Below are positions 18,526 to 27,554 of a DNA stretch of 64,000 nt, piece after piece. The translations under genes and the position numbers were made by a program. Position 1 is the first letter of the stretch; each line of letters opens with the position of its first letter. Source of the DNA: Mycolicibacterium gadium (GTDB lineage: Bacteria > Actinomycetota > Actinomycetes > Mycobacteriales > Mycobacteriaceae); the NCBI RefSeq assembly GCF_010728925.1, contig NZ_AP022608.1:3224001-3288000 (forward strand), given 5' to 3'. The notes under the pieces were generated by a model. It was not told where the DNA came from, ran no database searches, and saw only the letters and a program-made list of their open reading frames with translations.

Positions 18526-19550
18526 TGGGGTGTGCACCTGCCGCTACTTTGTCCGACCAGCTTGATGTACACGGGTTGTCCGCCCTTTCCATTCACTTTC
18601 AGCAGCAGATCGCACAGGTAAAAGGCGAAGTAGTTGCCGTAGAGCCCTTGCCGCAGCAGTACTCGGTAGGCGTCGGGCAATGTATTGAGGAGGTTGTCGA
18701 AGTAGTCACGATCTGCGAGCACAGCGGTCGCGGTGCGATCGGTCTCGTGCACAGTTTTCTGCAGCGGTGGTCGGGCTTGTGCGAGAAGGTCGGCGATCGA
18801 GCGGGCAGCCTCGTTGGCGTAGGCCACTCCGTTGCTGATGTCCTGCTTGCGGGCTTGCAGCCCGTGTACGAGCTCCGACAGCGAGTCGATAGCCTTGCCG
18901 AATTGCTCGCTGTGCTCGCCCAGCGATCCCAGCACCGCGTTCAAGTTGACGATGGTCTGCCCGATCAGCTCGTCTCGGTCGGCCAGAGTGTTCGTCAGCG
19001 CTGCGGTCTGAGCCAGTATGGAACCGATTGTGGCGCCTTGACCCTGAAAAGCTGCGATGAGTTGGCTGGTGAGAGTGTTGACCTGTGTGGGGTCCAGGGC
19101 GCGGAACAGCGGCCGGAACCCACCGATCACCGCGTCCAGATCCAGTGCGGGCGCGGTGCGATTCAACGGAATTGTGTCGCCGGGCCGCAGTTTCTTGGTC
19201 CCGCCCGCGCCTTCCTCGATCGCCAGGTAGCGGTCTCCGATCAGGTTGTCGTATTTGATGACAGCGCGGCTGCCGTCGGTGAGTACCACCGAGTCGTCGG
19301 CCCCGAACTCGACCTGGACCGTGGAGTCATCGCGGACTGTGATTGTTTGGACCTTGCCGACCTCCACACCGGCGATGCGGACGAAATCCTCGCTCTCCAG
19401 TCCGCTGACGTTGGTGAAGACAGCGGTATAGGTCTGTTCGCGCTCGAAGCGCAGCTGCGCGAAGACGGCAAAGAGGGCAAATGCACCCAGAGCGCACACG
19501 AGCACGAAGATGCCGAGGCGCCACAAGACAGCCGACACTCTATTGGTCAC
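18522..19550 (-). CDS. mceB: MceB-type substrate-binding protein
   Basis: About 342 residues from a GTG at 19550, chosen because GGAGGGG lies eight bases upstream and the protein then starts with the expected cytoplasmic stub and anchor (VTNRVSAVLWRLGIFVLV). The frame is open further upstream to 19706, but that stretch lacks a good ribosome site and overlaps mceA. MCE domain: YTAVFTNVSGLESEDFVRI, GVEVGKVQTITV. About 58 bp separates it from mceA. Confidence 0.92.
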   Translation of the reverse strand: MTNRVSAVLWRLGIFVLVCALGAFALFAVFAQLRFEREQTYTAVFTNVSGLESEDFVRIAGVEVGKVQTITVRDDSTVQVEFGADDSVVLTDGSRAVIKYDNLIGDRYLAIEEGAGGTKKLRPGDTIPLNRTAPALDLDAVIGGFRPLFRALDPTQVNTLTSQLIAAFQGQGATIGSILAQTAALTNTLADRDELIGQTIVNLNAVLGSLGEHSEQFGKAIDSLSELVHGLQARKQDISNGVAYANEAARSIADLLAQARPPLQKTVHETDRTATAVLADRDYFDNLLNTLPDAYRVLLRQGLYGNYFAFYLCDLLLKVNGKGGQPVYIKLVGQSSGRCTPQ

Positions 19551-19608
19551 GGCTATGCTCCCCTCCGACATTTGCGGGTATGTTTCGAACCATTTGCGTG
19601 GCGGGCGG

Positions 19609-20961
19609 TCACGGTGGTGTGGGTCCCCGTGACGGCGGTGGCGGGACCCCGGGATATAGGGGCGTTCCGTCGGGGCCGTACTGGGGTGCGCCGTAGGGCG
19701 GCGCACCGGGGTAGGGCATGGGACCGGGCGCCGGGCCGCCCGGGTAGCGGATACTCGGCGGTTCGGGGACCGCCCGAGTCACCGGGAAGTAGTTGGCGTA
19801 CCCGGGGAATCCGATGCCGGGATTGGGCCGCCAATCCAATCCGGTGCCGAAGCCGGTGTTGGCGATCAGCTGTCTCACCGGGAAGTTCTGGGCGACGTCG
19901 GGGAGCGAGCCGCACCCGGGCTTGCCTCCTTCCCCGCCCTTAGCAGCGTTGATGGGCAAGTTTTTCGGATACCGGTACGGGTCGTATCCCGGCAACAGCT
20001 CAGCGTCCATGATGAGAGACTTGCCGTTTCCGCCAAGCATGTCGGCATAGCCGGAGTCCAGAGTGGTCTTGGCGCCGACGATCAAGCAGGTGAGCTCGGG
20101 GTTGTACTTCATAAGCAAGTTCGTCGTGGGTTCCAGCAGGTTGACCGCAGTCACCAGGTTGTCTTTGCTGGCCCCTAGCAGGTCCACTCCGCTGCGCGAC
20201 AGCCCCACTACGTTGAGCAGCAGCGCATCGAGTTGCTGGGCATGGCTGGTGACTGTCGCGCTGGTGGTGGTCGCGGCGGCCAGGGTGTCGATGATGTTCT
20301 TTGCCGCGGCGCTGTAGGTGTCGCTGACACCTTTAAGCGCGCGGAAGTCCTCGCGCAGAGTGTCTGTGCGCGGATTCAGCTGCAGCAGAACCTGATTGCT
20401 CGCGGTGATCGCTTCGCCGATCCTGTCGCCCTGTCCTCTCACGCCCTCGGCAAGCGCGCTGAGTACAGCATTCAGCTTGAACGGGTCGATCGCCTTGATC
20501 AGCTGCACCGCGTTTTGAAACACGGTGTTGACCTCGGTGGCGACGTTCAATGATCTCAGCACCGCTCCCGCGGACAGCCGCTGTGGGCTTGGGTTGGGTG
20601 GGTAGACGAGGTCGACGTACTTCGCCCCGAACAGGGATATCGATTGGATTCGCGCCTCGACGTTGGCCGGGATGTATTGAATCTGGGCAGGGTCAATGTC
20701 CAGCTGGATGCGGGTCGAGTCTCCGCCGCCGACAGAACTGACGCGGCCGACCTGCACCCCGCGCATCTTCACGCGGGAGTTGGGCTCCAGCACCAGACCG
20801 GAGCGGTCCGCTGTCAGAGTCACCGTCACGCTTGGGGTGAACGTCCTGTTGAACATGGTCAGACTTAGCACCACCGCCGCGACGATGCCCACGACGAGCA
20901 ACATCGCCCACCATTCAGGGGAGATCCGACGAGCGCCCATACCGTCTGCCATATGCGTCAC
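19609..20961 (-). CDS. mceA: MceA-type substrate-binding protein
   Basis: A 450-residue protein with N-terminal anchor (WWAMLLVVGIVAAVVLSL), MCE domain (VTLTADRSGLVLEPNSRVK, GVQVGRVSSVGGG, SLFGAKYVDLVYP), helical region, and a proline/glycine/tyrosine-rich C-terminal tail of about 60 residues. First of the six mce genes, overlapping yrbEB by 4 bp. Whether it is of the Mce4 (sterol) type cannot be decided by eye. Confidence 0.93.
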   Translation of the reverse strand: MTHMADGMGARRISPEWWAMLLVVGIVAAVVLSLTMFNRTFTPSVTVTLTADRSGLVLEPNSRVKMRGVQVGRVSSVGGGDSTRIQLDIDPAQIQYIPANVEARIQSISLFGAKYVDLVYPPNPSPQRLSAGAVLRSLNVATEVNTVFQNAVQLIKAIDPFKLNAVLSALAEGVRGQGDRIGEAITASNQVLLQLNPRTDTLREDFRALKGVSDTYSAAAKNIIDTLAAATTTSATVTSHAQQLDALLLNVVGLSRSGVDLLGASKDNLVTAVNLLEPTTNLLMKYNPELTCLIVGAKTTLDSGYADMLGGNGKSLIMDAELLPGYDPYRYPKNLPINAAKGGEGGKPGCGSLPDVAQNFPVRQLIANTGFGTGLDWRPNPGIGFPGYANYFPVTRAVPEPPSIRYPGGPAPGPMPYPGAPPYGAPQYGPDGTPLYPGVPPPPSRGPTPP

Positions 20962-21815
20962 CCCGCGTAGTTGAAGTTGCCGGTCTGGCCGTAGAGAGCC
21001 AGGGTGACTAACAGAATCACCATTTGAGACGCGATCAGTGAGGTCCGGGTCGCGCGCCCGACCGCTTCGCCCACGCCCGCGGGCCCGCCGGTGGCGTTAA
21101 GTCCGTAGTACGTGTGGATCAACATGATCACCAGCACTTCGGCGACCGTGACGGCGAAGGAGAAGAACACAGCCTGCGGACTGAGAAAGGTGTCGAAGTA
21201 GTGGTCGAATACTCCGGGCCCTTGCCCGTAAAAAGCGGTGGTGATGACCCGTACCGAGAAGAACGACATCAACAAGGCCACGCAATACAGTGGAATGACC
21301 ACGATCATGCCGGCGAGCAAACGGGTGGAGGCCAGATAGGCGATGGGCCGGATGCCCATCACCGCTAGCGCGTCGACCTCCTCGTTGATTTTCATTGCGC
21401 CCAGCTGCGCGGTGGTACCAGCACCGATCGTCGCGGCGAACGCGAAGGCGGAGCTGGCCGGGGTTACCAGCCGAACGTTGACGAAGGCAGAGGTGAAGCC
21501 CGCCAACGCTTCCACGCCGACTTGAGACATCTGGTTGTAGGCCTGACTTGCGAGGGCGCCGCTGGTCGATATGTTCAAGAAGGCAACGACCGCCACGGTG
21601 CCACCAACCACCGCTAAGGATCCCGCTCCGAGACCGATCGCGGCGATCTGGCGCAGCAATTCAGCCCGATAAATACCCACCGCCTGCACTATCGAGGCGA
21701 CCGACTGCCCGTAGAAGTGAGCCTGATCGCCGAGATCTCTCCACTTGGCCCGCCACCGACTCAACGAGCGGGCGGTGCCGGGAAACCGCTGCCGAAAGAC
21801 AACGCCGGCGCTCAT
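20958..21815 (-). CDS. yrbEB: YrbE-type (MlaE-like) permease, second of pair
   Basis: A 285-residue integral membrane protein of the MlaE/YrbE family with about five to six helices and the conserved cytoplasmic motif GAMKINEEVDALAVMGI, which couples to the ATPase. With the adjacent YrbEA it forms the inner-membrane channel of the Mce importer. It overlaps both neighbours by 4 bp. Confidence 0.94.
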   Translation of the reverse strand: MSAGVVFRQRFPGTARSLSRWRAKWRDLGDQAHFYGQSVASIVQAVGIYRAELLRQIAAIGLGAGSLAVVGGTVAVVAFLNISTSGALASQAYNQMSQVGVEALAGFTSAFVNVRLVTPASSAFAFAATIGAGTTAQLGAMKINEEVDALAVMGIRPIAYLASTRLLAGMIVVIPLYCVALLMSFFSVRVITTAFYGQGPGVFDHYFDTFLSPQAVFFSFAVTVAEVLVIMLIHTYYGLNATGGPAGVGEAVGRATRTSLIASQMVILLVTLALYGQTGNFNYAG

Positions 21816-22621
21816 TTCGTGACCTCGAACCCGACCGCAGTGACGATGGCATTGACGACGAACAGCAACAAGAAGGCAATGACAACGGTTTCGTTGACCG
21901 CGTTACCCACACCGGCCGCGCCTTTTTGCACCCGCAAGCCTTGGTAGCAGGCGATCAGACCTGCCACGAAACCGAACAGCGTGGCCTTGACGAGAGACAC
22001 GAGGACATCGCTGAGACCGGTGAGCAGCGTCATACTGGCAACGAATGACCCGGGAGTCACGTGCTGGAAGTACACCGAGAACAAGAAAGCGCCCAAGAGA
22101 CCAGTCACGGTCACGACAGATGACAGGAGCACCGCGACCGTCGTCGTCGCCAGCACCCTGGGGACGACAAGGGAATGGATCGGGTCAAGCCCCAGGACCC
22201 GCATCGCATCGACTTCCTCGCGGATGGTGCGCGACCCGAGATCGGCGCACATCGCCGAAGCGCCCGCACCCGCCACGACGAGAACGGTGACGAAGGGGCC
22301 GATCTGGTTGACCGCGCCCAAGGCTGCGCCGGTTCCTGAGAAGTCGGCGGCGCCGAATTCGCTGAGCAACGTGTTGAAGGTGAATGACGTGAGGACAACG
22401 AGGGGAATCGACAACGTCAGCGCGGGAACCACAGAAACCCGCGCCACGAACCATGTTTGGAAGAGGAACTCGCGCCATTGGAACGGTGGCTTGACCATCG
22501 CGACGAGCATGTCCAGCGTCATCGCGTAGAGCCCGCCAATAATGCTGAGTGGTTTCAGCGCTTTGACGTCAGCCGCTGTCGGGAAGGCTGCGACCGTGTT
22601 ACGGAGGGAAAAGCGCTTCAC
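21812..22621 (-). CDS. yrbEA: YrbE-type (MlaE-like) permease, first of pair
   Basis: A 269-residue integral membrane protein of the MlaE/YrbE family with the ATPase-coupling motif TIREEVDAMRVLGLDP. First gene of the eight-gene yrbE-mce core. It starts 133 bp after the preceding gene's stop, so it could have its own promoter or be read through from the oxygenase genes upstream. Confidence 0.94.
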   Translation of the reverse strand: MKRFSLRNTVAAFPTAADVKALKPLSIIGGLYAMTLDMLVAMVKPPFQWREFLFQTWFVARVSVVPALTLSIPLVVLTSFTFNTLLSEFGAADFSGTGAALGAVNQIGPFVTVLVVAGAGASAMCADLGSRTIREEVDAMRVLGLDPIHSLVVPRVLATTTVAVLLSSVVTVTGLLGAFLFSVYFQHVTPGSFVASMTLLTGLSDVLVSLVKATLFGFVAGLIACYQGLRVQKGAAGVGNAVNETVVIAFLLLFVVNAIVTAVGFEVTK

Positions 22622-22754
22622 TCGAAGACCCCATTACCGTGCTGAGGTGCGCCTCCGGGACCGTCGGCGTCGCCGCGGCCACGCCGACGCCAACAGCATC
22701 GCCAGAATGCGTCCATGACAGCCGGTACGGCGAGGCCGCATCGCCCCAAAACGT

Positions 22755-23273
22755 TCACGTCACTGCTCCCTGGCGCGACTCATCAGAGGTTTCAGCCGTC
22801 ACGCAAATTGCTGGCCGCAGTGTGATGTCGAAACGAAGTCCGATGTCGTCGCGGGTCGTGATAAGGGCTTGCCGCTGCTCGGCGGGCAAGCGGCGCAGCA
22901 GGGAGTCTTTGGCGAGATGGCACCCCGGAAGGTAGGCGCGGGTGATCAGCCGATCGAGACCCCCCCGGGCTTCTACTGATACCGCTATGAACGGTGCTGA
23001 TCCGTGCTCAGGTGCTTGAGGCGGCACCATTTTCACGCTGTATCGACCCTGCTGGTCGGTGATGACGCACGTCGGTCGAGCATTAATCCAGCCGTCGCTC
23101 CGAAGCAGTCCGGTCTTTTCCACCGCGTTGTTGTCGTCGCCCGCGGAAAGCCAGGTCTCGATCAAGGCGTCAGGAACTGGTCGACCATCTTCACCGGTGA
23201 TCACCCCGTGAAACTGAATGGCCCCGGAGGCGCCGGCCCTCCGGTCCCAACGCCACCGCGAAGCAGCTGCCAT
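22755..23273 (-). CDS. Intradiol dioxygenase-like protein (protocatechuate 3,4-dioxygenase alpha-type)
   Basis: A 172-residue protein. The segments FHGVITGEDGRPVPDALIETW, DQQGRYSVKMVPP, APFIAVSVEARGGLDRLITRAYLP and LLRRLPAEQRQALI match the alpha (PcaG-type) subunit of protocatechuate 3,4-dioxygenase. The alpha chain normally has no iron and works with PcaH; no pcaH is seen in the window. The N-terminal arm of about 30 residues usual in PcaG is absent, with a good ribosome site (GGGGAG) at the ATG, so the short form seems real. It follows the SCP2 gene by 2 bp. Confidence 0.65.
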   Translation of the reverse strand: MAAASRWRWDRRAGASGAIQFHGVITGEDGRPVPDALIETWLSAGDDNNAVEKTGLLRSDGWINARPTCVITDQQGRYSVKMVPPQAPEHGSAPFIAVSVEARGGLDRLITRAYLPGCHLAKDSLLRRLPAEQRQALITTRDDIGLRFDITLRPAICVTAETSDESRQGAVT

Positions 23274-23275
23274 CC

Positions 23276-23674
23276 TCAGTCTCCCCAGACGAGTCCGTCG
23301 ACCTGACCTAGGAGGCGGAGTCCGGCGCCGAGCACCGCCATGTTCGCCATCGCCACCTTGACCGGGCCCACGAATTTGATCTTGCGCGTCGCGATGGCGT
23401 TCGCTACGCCGAGCTCGCCGTCCGCGACCCGGTGCCAGACGCTCGCGGTTGCAGTCAGAACGAAGTCAGGCTTTCGCCCTTCGATCTGCACCCCGCCGTA
23501 GACGGCCTCACCTTCGGTGATCGCCAACTGTGAGACCTGGTCGTTGGCGTCCTGAACTCGCCATTCGATGAGCATGCTCAACTCTTTGGCGCCCTGCCGG
23601 ATCTCGGCCGAGTCGTTCCACAGGTCGCGGTACGCGCGTGCCCACTCGGGCGACATCAACGCAACGGCACTCAT
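23276..23674 (-). CDS. SCP2 sterol-carrier domain protein
   Basis: A 132-residue single-domain SCP2 protein: RVQDANDQVSQLAITEGEAVYGG, FVLTATASVWHRVADGELGVANAIATRKIKFVG and the C-terminal helix region are typical. SCP2 folds bind hydrophobic ligands in a tunnel. Its place between oxygenase beta and the PcaG-like gene, just upstream of the mce operon, suggests a cytosolic carrier for imported substrate or intermediates (inference). Confidence 0.75.
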   Translation of the reverse strand: MSAVALMSPEWARAYRDLWNDSAEIRQGAKELSMLIEWRVQDANDQVSQLAITEGEAVYGGVQIEGRKPDFVLTATASVWHRVADGELGVANAIATRKIKFVGPVKVAMANMAVLGAGLRLLGQVDGLVWGD

Positions 23675-23702
23675 TATCTAATCCACTCCTTCGGTCGACG
23701 AG

Positions 23703-24200
23703 TCAAACGGGGTACACCAGATAGCGCGGCGGAGTGTTGTCCACCACCACGAATTTCTGCTGAAACAGCGCGGTTTCACCGTCGAAGACGACGACGTCTT
23801 CGCTGTAGCCGCTGACCAAGATCCCGGGCTCGCCGGAGGCGCCGGTGTAGGTGACGAGGACGTTGGACCGTACGTCCCAGCGGTCTTCGCCGAGCTCACG
23901 CATCGCCACACGCTGCTGAAAGTGGCGGGTGTCGTAGGGTTCAACCGTGCCCGCCCAGACCTCCTGGATCATCTTCACGCGGTCGGCCAGCCGTTCTCGG
24001 CAATCGTCCATCATGTACGCCAGCGGCAGCCCCTCACGGACGTTCTCCATCGCGCGCACCTCGTAGGCACATTCCGGCGCGAACAGGGCAAGCCACGCGG
24101 TGAAGTCTTGATCGTCGACTGCGCGGGCGTAGGCTGCCAGCAGTTCGTCCACCAGGTACGCGGCACGTGCCCGCCGATCTTCGACGCTCGATGTCAGCAA
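23703..24200 (-). CDS. Ring-hydroxylating dioxygenase beta subunit (SnoaL-like)
   Basis: About 165 residues from a TTG at 24200 (GGAGGT nine bases upstream); an in-frame ATG lies at 24230 but would overlap the alpha gene by 37 bp. SnoaL/NTF2 fold: YARAVDDQDFTAWLALFAPECAYEV and DTRHFQQRVAMRELGEDRWDVRSNVLVTY. It follows and overlaps the alpha gene at 24194 and is more distant from the other beta subunits in the window. Confidence 0.75.
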   Translation of the reverse strand: MLTSSVEDRRARAAYLVDELLAAYARAVDDQDFTAWLALFAPECAYEVRAMENVREGLPLAYMMDDCRERLADRVKMIQEVWAGTVEPYDTRHFQQRVAMRELGEDRWDVRSNVLVTYTGASGEPGILVSGYSEDVVVFDGETALFQQKFVVVDNTPPRYLVYPV

Positions 24201-25375
24201 AACTCCATCACCTCCTGGTAGTGCGCCCACCAGCCGGTATTGGCGACCTCGTCGTTCTGCGACGACTCCGACAATGGTCGGCCGACGCCGGCGACAAAGC
24301 GCTGATAGCCGCCGTCACGCGCGGTCGCCTGCACGCGGTTGTAGACGGCGGCGTCCTCGATACTGATGAAGCCGCTCGGCCCCAGCAGGTTTGACGACTG
24401 GCGGACTCGGTGGCGTGCGAAGTCCTCGGTGTCACTGGCATGGCCGAAGAACGTGTATCGCACCTCGGTTCGATCAACCCCCAGCGGGCGGGCGTACCGG
24501 ATGTTGATTGTGTCGACGTGACGCACGATCCCGGTAACCGGCCGTAACGCAATCACGCGGGCTCGGCTGTCATCCCCCATCCGCGTGACCACACTCGGGT
24601 CAGCCAGGAAACCGTTGTCCACGTAGGGTTGCGCATCGTACAGAATCGACATGTGCCCATAGGGCTTGCTGACCAAGACGTTTCCGCTGCCGCCCTGCCA
24701 GTTGAGCAGTTTGAATGCGCTGTGCAGCAGCGGCGCGTGATAGGGATCGTTGTCGATGTAGGTTTTCCAATTACTCTGAAACACCACCGTCTGGTAGCCC
24801 AGCAACGTCAAGTTCCCGTCATCGACCATGCAGTCGCGCAACGGATCCGCGCTATCGCCGAGATAATCGTCGAACGGCGGCGGCTGCTCAGCCATGCTGA
24901 CGAAGATCAAACCCCACGCCTCGACTGCGTGCAGCTCCCGGAGGCCGTAGTCCTCCTCGCGAAAGTCCGGGCGAAACTGCATGCGGCGGGGCGCGCCGGC
25001 GAAACGGCCGTCATTGTTGAAGAGCCACCGGTGATACGGACACTCGAATCGCTCCGCCACCCCGCACCGGCGCTGTTCCAGTAGCGTTCCCCGATGGGCG
25101 CAGGAGTTGACGAACACGCGGATGCGGTCATCGCCGTCTCGCACCATCAGCAGCGGCACGTCGGCCAGCCATCTCGTCCGGAAGGCGTTGCGCTCGGCCA
25201 GCTCGGCCCGGTGCGCGATCGGATGCCAGTAGGGGCCATAGAAGATGCGGGTGAGCTCTTCCCGGTAGACGTCGGGGTCGCTGAACACCTCTTTGGGGAT
25301 GTCCGCGGCAGAGGTGAACCGTTTCCGGATCGCCGGCTGTATGTGGTCGAACTCCAGCGTCGGTCCAAGCTTCAC
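24194..25375 (-). CDS. Rieske ring-hydroxylating oxygenase alpha subunit, CPYHRW variant
   Basis: About 393 residues from GTG 25375, which overlaps the upstream stop as GTGA; the frame is open to 25438. Rieske ligands are Cys92/His94 (SCAHRG) and Cys112/His115 in CPYHRW, where the usual glycine is replaced by arginine. The catalytic iron region is NWKTYIDNDPYHAPLLHSAF. It is clearly of a different subgroup from the other alpha subunits. Substrate unknown. Confidence 0.87.
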   Translation of the reverse strand: MKLGPTLEFDHIQPAIRKRFTSAADIPKEVFSDPDVYREELTRIFYGPYWHPIAHRAELAERNAFRTRWLADVPLLMVRDGDDRIRVFVNSCAHRGTLLEQRRCGVAERFECPYHRWLFNNDGRFAGAPRRMQFRPDFREEDYGLRELHAVEAWGLIFVSMAEQPPPFDDYLGDSADPLRDCMVDDGNLTLLGYQTVVFQSNWKTYIDNDPYHAPLLHSAFKLLNWQGGSGNVLVSKPYGHMSILYDAQPYVDNGFLADPSVVTRMGDDSRARVIALRPVTGIVRHVDTINIRYARPLGVDRTEVRYTFFGHASDTEDFARHRVRQSSNLLGPSGFISIEDAAVYNRVQATARDGGYQRFVAGVGRPLSESSQNDEVANTGWWAHYQEVMEFC

Positions 25376-26457
25376 TGCGCTGTTCCCTTCTTCGGCGTCG
25401 CGATGTGGGTGATCGCGCCCAGGCCGTCGGCCAGGCACTTCCAGGTGTGGCCCTCGTCTTCCGACACGTAAAGCCCACCCGCCGTGGTGCCGTGGTACAG
25501 CAGCAGCTCGCCGCCTTCAGTGAGCTCGCCTTCCAGCGCCCAGACCATGTCGAACAGGCCGCGGTCGTCCTCGCTATCCAGCCGTACCCAGGAGGCGCCA
25601 CCGTCGTTGCTGCGGAAGAATCCCACGTCGGCGCCGCGGCGTCGGCGCAGTTTGGACGGCGACAAGAAATAGACGTTGCCGTTGATCACGCCCATCACCA
25701 GCCGGCGCACTGCAGCCCACTTCGGTGGGATGCCGTCGGCGGCGGCGAGGAACACCACGTCGGGGTCGGCGGGATGCACCACGATCGCGTCTTCGGTGTA
25801 GTTGCGCTCGCCAAGTCCGTTGTTGGACTGCACCCAGCTCGATCCGCGGTCGGTGCTGCGGTAAATGCCCTTGCCGCCGCGGTAAGGCTTGGTGTCTTGG
25901 CCGGTGGTGACGATGAGCCGGTCGGGAGCTTCCGGGTGCAGGACCACGCGGTGGATGTCGTGACCGAGGCCATCGATCTCCTCCCACGTCTGTCCCCGGT
26001 CCCGGGTGATCAGGAGGGATCCAACTTCAATGCCGACGTAGACGACGTCAGCTTCTAGTGGGTGCACGGCGATGGTACGGACGTGCGCGATTCCCGGGCG
26101 GATGGGGAAGCTCCACCTTTTCGCTTCGGGTACGCCGAGGACGTTTCCACACTCGGCCCAGATCCCGTCTTGCCACCGCAGCAAGTGCGCTGGTTCTGTT
26201 CCGGCGTAGAGCGCGTTGGGCGTGTGCGGATCGAACGCCAGCGCGCGCACGTCGCGGTGGGCGAGGCCATCGCCGAGGTCAGTCCAGTGGTCTGCGCCCG
26301 CGGTGGCCAGAAACACGCCGTGCTTGTGGACGGCGACGGCGACGCGCTCGTCCTGGACAGCCATGGCCATGACCTGCCCCGGCAACTCGGGCCAGGCCCG
26401 GGCCTTGCCGTCGCCGGACACGGTGAATACACCGCGGCTTGTCGCGGCGACGACCAT
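25372..26457 (-). CDS. Asp-box (BNR/sortilin-like) beta-propeller protein
   Basis: About 361 residues from ATG 26457 (GGGAGG four to five bases upstream); the open frame extends to 26841 through the next gene but that part is not coding. Four Asp-box motifs (S/T-x-D-x-G-x-x-W) are visible: TRDRGQTWEE, STDRGSSWVQ, RSNDGGASWVR and VSEDEGHTWKC. Such repeats form a six- or more-bladed propeller. No signal peptide is seen. It is fixed inside an oxygenase operon by a GTGA overlap with the alpha gene. No enzymatic role can be assigned. Confidence 0.8.
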   Translation of the reverse strand: MVVAATSRGVFTVSGDGKARAWPELPGQVMAMAVQDERVAVAVHKHGVFLATAGADHWTDLGDGLAHRDVRALAFDPHTPNALYAGTEPAHLLRWQDGIWAECGNVLGVPEAKRWSFPIRPGIAHVRTIAVHPLEADVVYVGIEVGSLLITRDRGQTWEEIDGLGHDIHRVVLHPEAPDRLIVTTGQDTKPYRGGKGIYRSTDRGSSWVQSNNGLGERNYTEDAIVVHPADPDVVFLAAADGIPPKWAAVRRLVMGVINGNVYFLSPSKLRRRRGADVGFFRSNDGGASWVRLDSEDDRGLFDMVWALEGELTEGGELLLYHGTTAGGLYVSEDEGHTWKCLADGLGAITHIATPKKGTAQ

Positions 26458-26471
26458 CAAGCCTCCCTCAC

Positions 26472-27497
26472 TCACGGCTTCACCAGCACCTTGACCAGAC
26501 CCTCCCGGCCCTCCAATAGCCCGCCCAATCCCTCCTTGACGGCGCGGTCCAGCGGGACTCGAGCGGTGATTTGCGGCGCGAGCGCGAGTTTTCCGTCGGC
26601 GATCAGGGCGAGAACGGCCGGGAAATCGTCGAACATGTCGTAACCGAAAACCATCCGGAGCTGAATCTCCTTGAGCAGATGGCGGTTGACATCGAGCGAG
26701 GCCGCGCCGGCCCACGACGACATCTCCATGAAACGGCCCTGTTTGCGGAGGCAGTCCAGGCCCTGTGTGAACGCCTCCGCGCTGCCCGCCACATGGAAGA
26801 CCACGTCCACCCCTACGCCGCGGGTCTCCTCCAGGATGCACGCGGTGGTCCCGGGGTCATGCGGATCGAGCACCAACGTGGCGCCGAGGTCGCGCGCCAG
26901 GCTGGCCCGCACGCCGCTTGGCTCTGTGACGTAGATTCGCGCAGCTCCGGCTGCGCGTGCGCACTGGATCACGGTGAGCCCGAGTGCCCCGGCGCCGAGG
27001 ACCATCACCGTTTCGCCGAGGAGCAGTTTCGCTCGCCGCACCGCGTGGAACGCCACCGCCGTCGGCTCGGTCAGCGCCGCCACCTCGAGGTCCACCACGT
27101 CCGGCACTCGGACCGCGAGCCGAGATGGCACTGCGACGTAGTTCGCCAAGCCCCCGTTTCGGGTGAAGCCGATCCACCCTGGGCGCTGGCACAAGTGATA
27201 GAGCGCCCGGTGGCAATAGTGGCAGCTCCCGCAGAAGTCCATCGGAATCACCGCGGCGCCCTCGCCAATGCGGGATTGGTCGATGCCCGCTCCAACCTCA
27301 ACGATCCGGCCCGAGATTTCGTGGCCGAGCACCACTGGCGGCTGCGAGAAGGTAGGCCCCGCGACAAACTCGTGGAGGTCAGTTCCACACAGTCCGGTCG
27401 CCGCCACCTCGATGATGACCTCACCGGCCTGCGGCGCCGGGTCTGGCACCGATGTCAGCCCGACGTCGTTGTTGCCGTTCAGAACGATCGCTTCCAT
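26472..27497 (-). CDS. Zinc-dependent medium-chain alcohol dehydrogenase
   Basis: A 341-residue MDR enzyme: ATGLCGTDLHEFVAG and GHEISGRIVEVG for catalytic zinc, CGSCHYCHRALYHLC for structural zinc, and VMVLGAGALGLTVIQ for NAD binding. It lies between an SDR gene (57 bp) and the propeller gene (14 bp). Its motifs resemble the enzyme at 3596-4627, and both accompany a similar oxygenase pair. Confidence 0.86.
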   Translation of the reverse strand: MEAIVLNGNNDVGLTSVPDPAPQAGEVIIEVAATGLCGTDLHEFVAGPTFSQPPVVLGHEISGRIVEVGAGIDQSRIGEGAAVIPMDFCGSCHYCHRALYHLCQRPGWIGFTRNGGLANYVAVPSRLAVRVPDVVDLEVAALTEPTAVAFHAVRRAKLLLGETVMVLGAGALGLTVIQCARAAGAARIYVTEPSGVRASLARDLGATLVLDPHDPGTTACILEETRGVGVDVVFHVAGSAEAFTQGLDCLRKQGRFMEMSSWAGAASLDVNRHLLKEIQLRMVFGYDMFDDFPAVLALIADGKLALAPQITARVPLDRAVKEGLGGLLEGREGLVKVLVKP

Positions 27498-27554
27498 CTC
27501 AGCCCGCGGCGCTTTCGTGGGTCCGGCGACGATTCCAATGGTTAGGGACCATGC

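Noticed and set aside
18525..19943. Long plus-strand open frame of 472 codons opposite mceA/mceB
   Set aside because: It is the antisense of well-conserved mce genes; high GC content produces such shadows and the translation has no domain.
26458..26841. Upstream extension of the Asp-box protein
   Set aside because: It lies within the alcohol dehydrogenase gene in another frame; a good ribosome site precedes the ATG at 26457.
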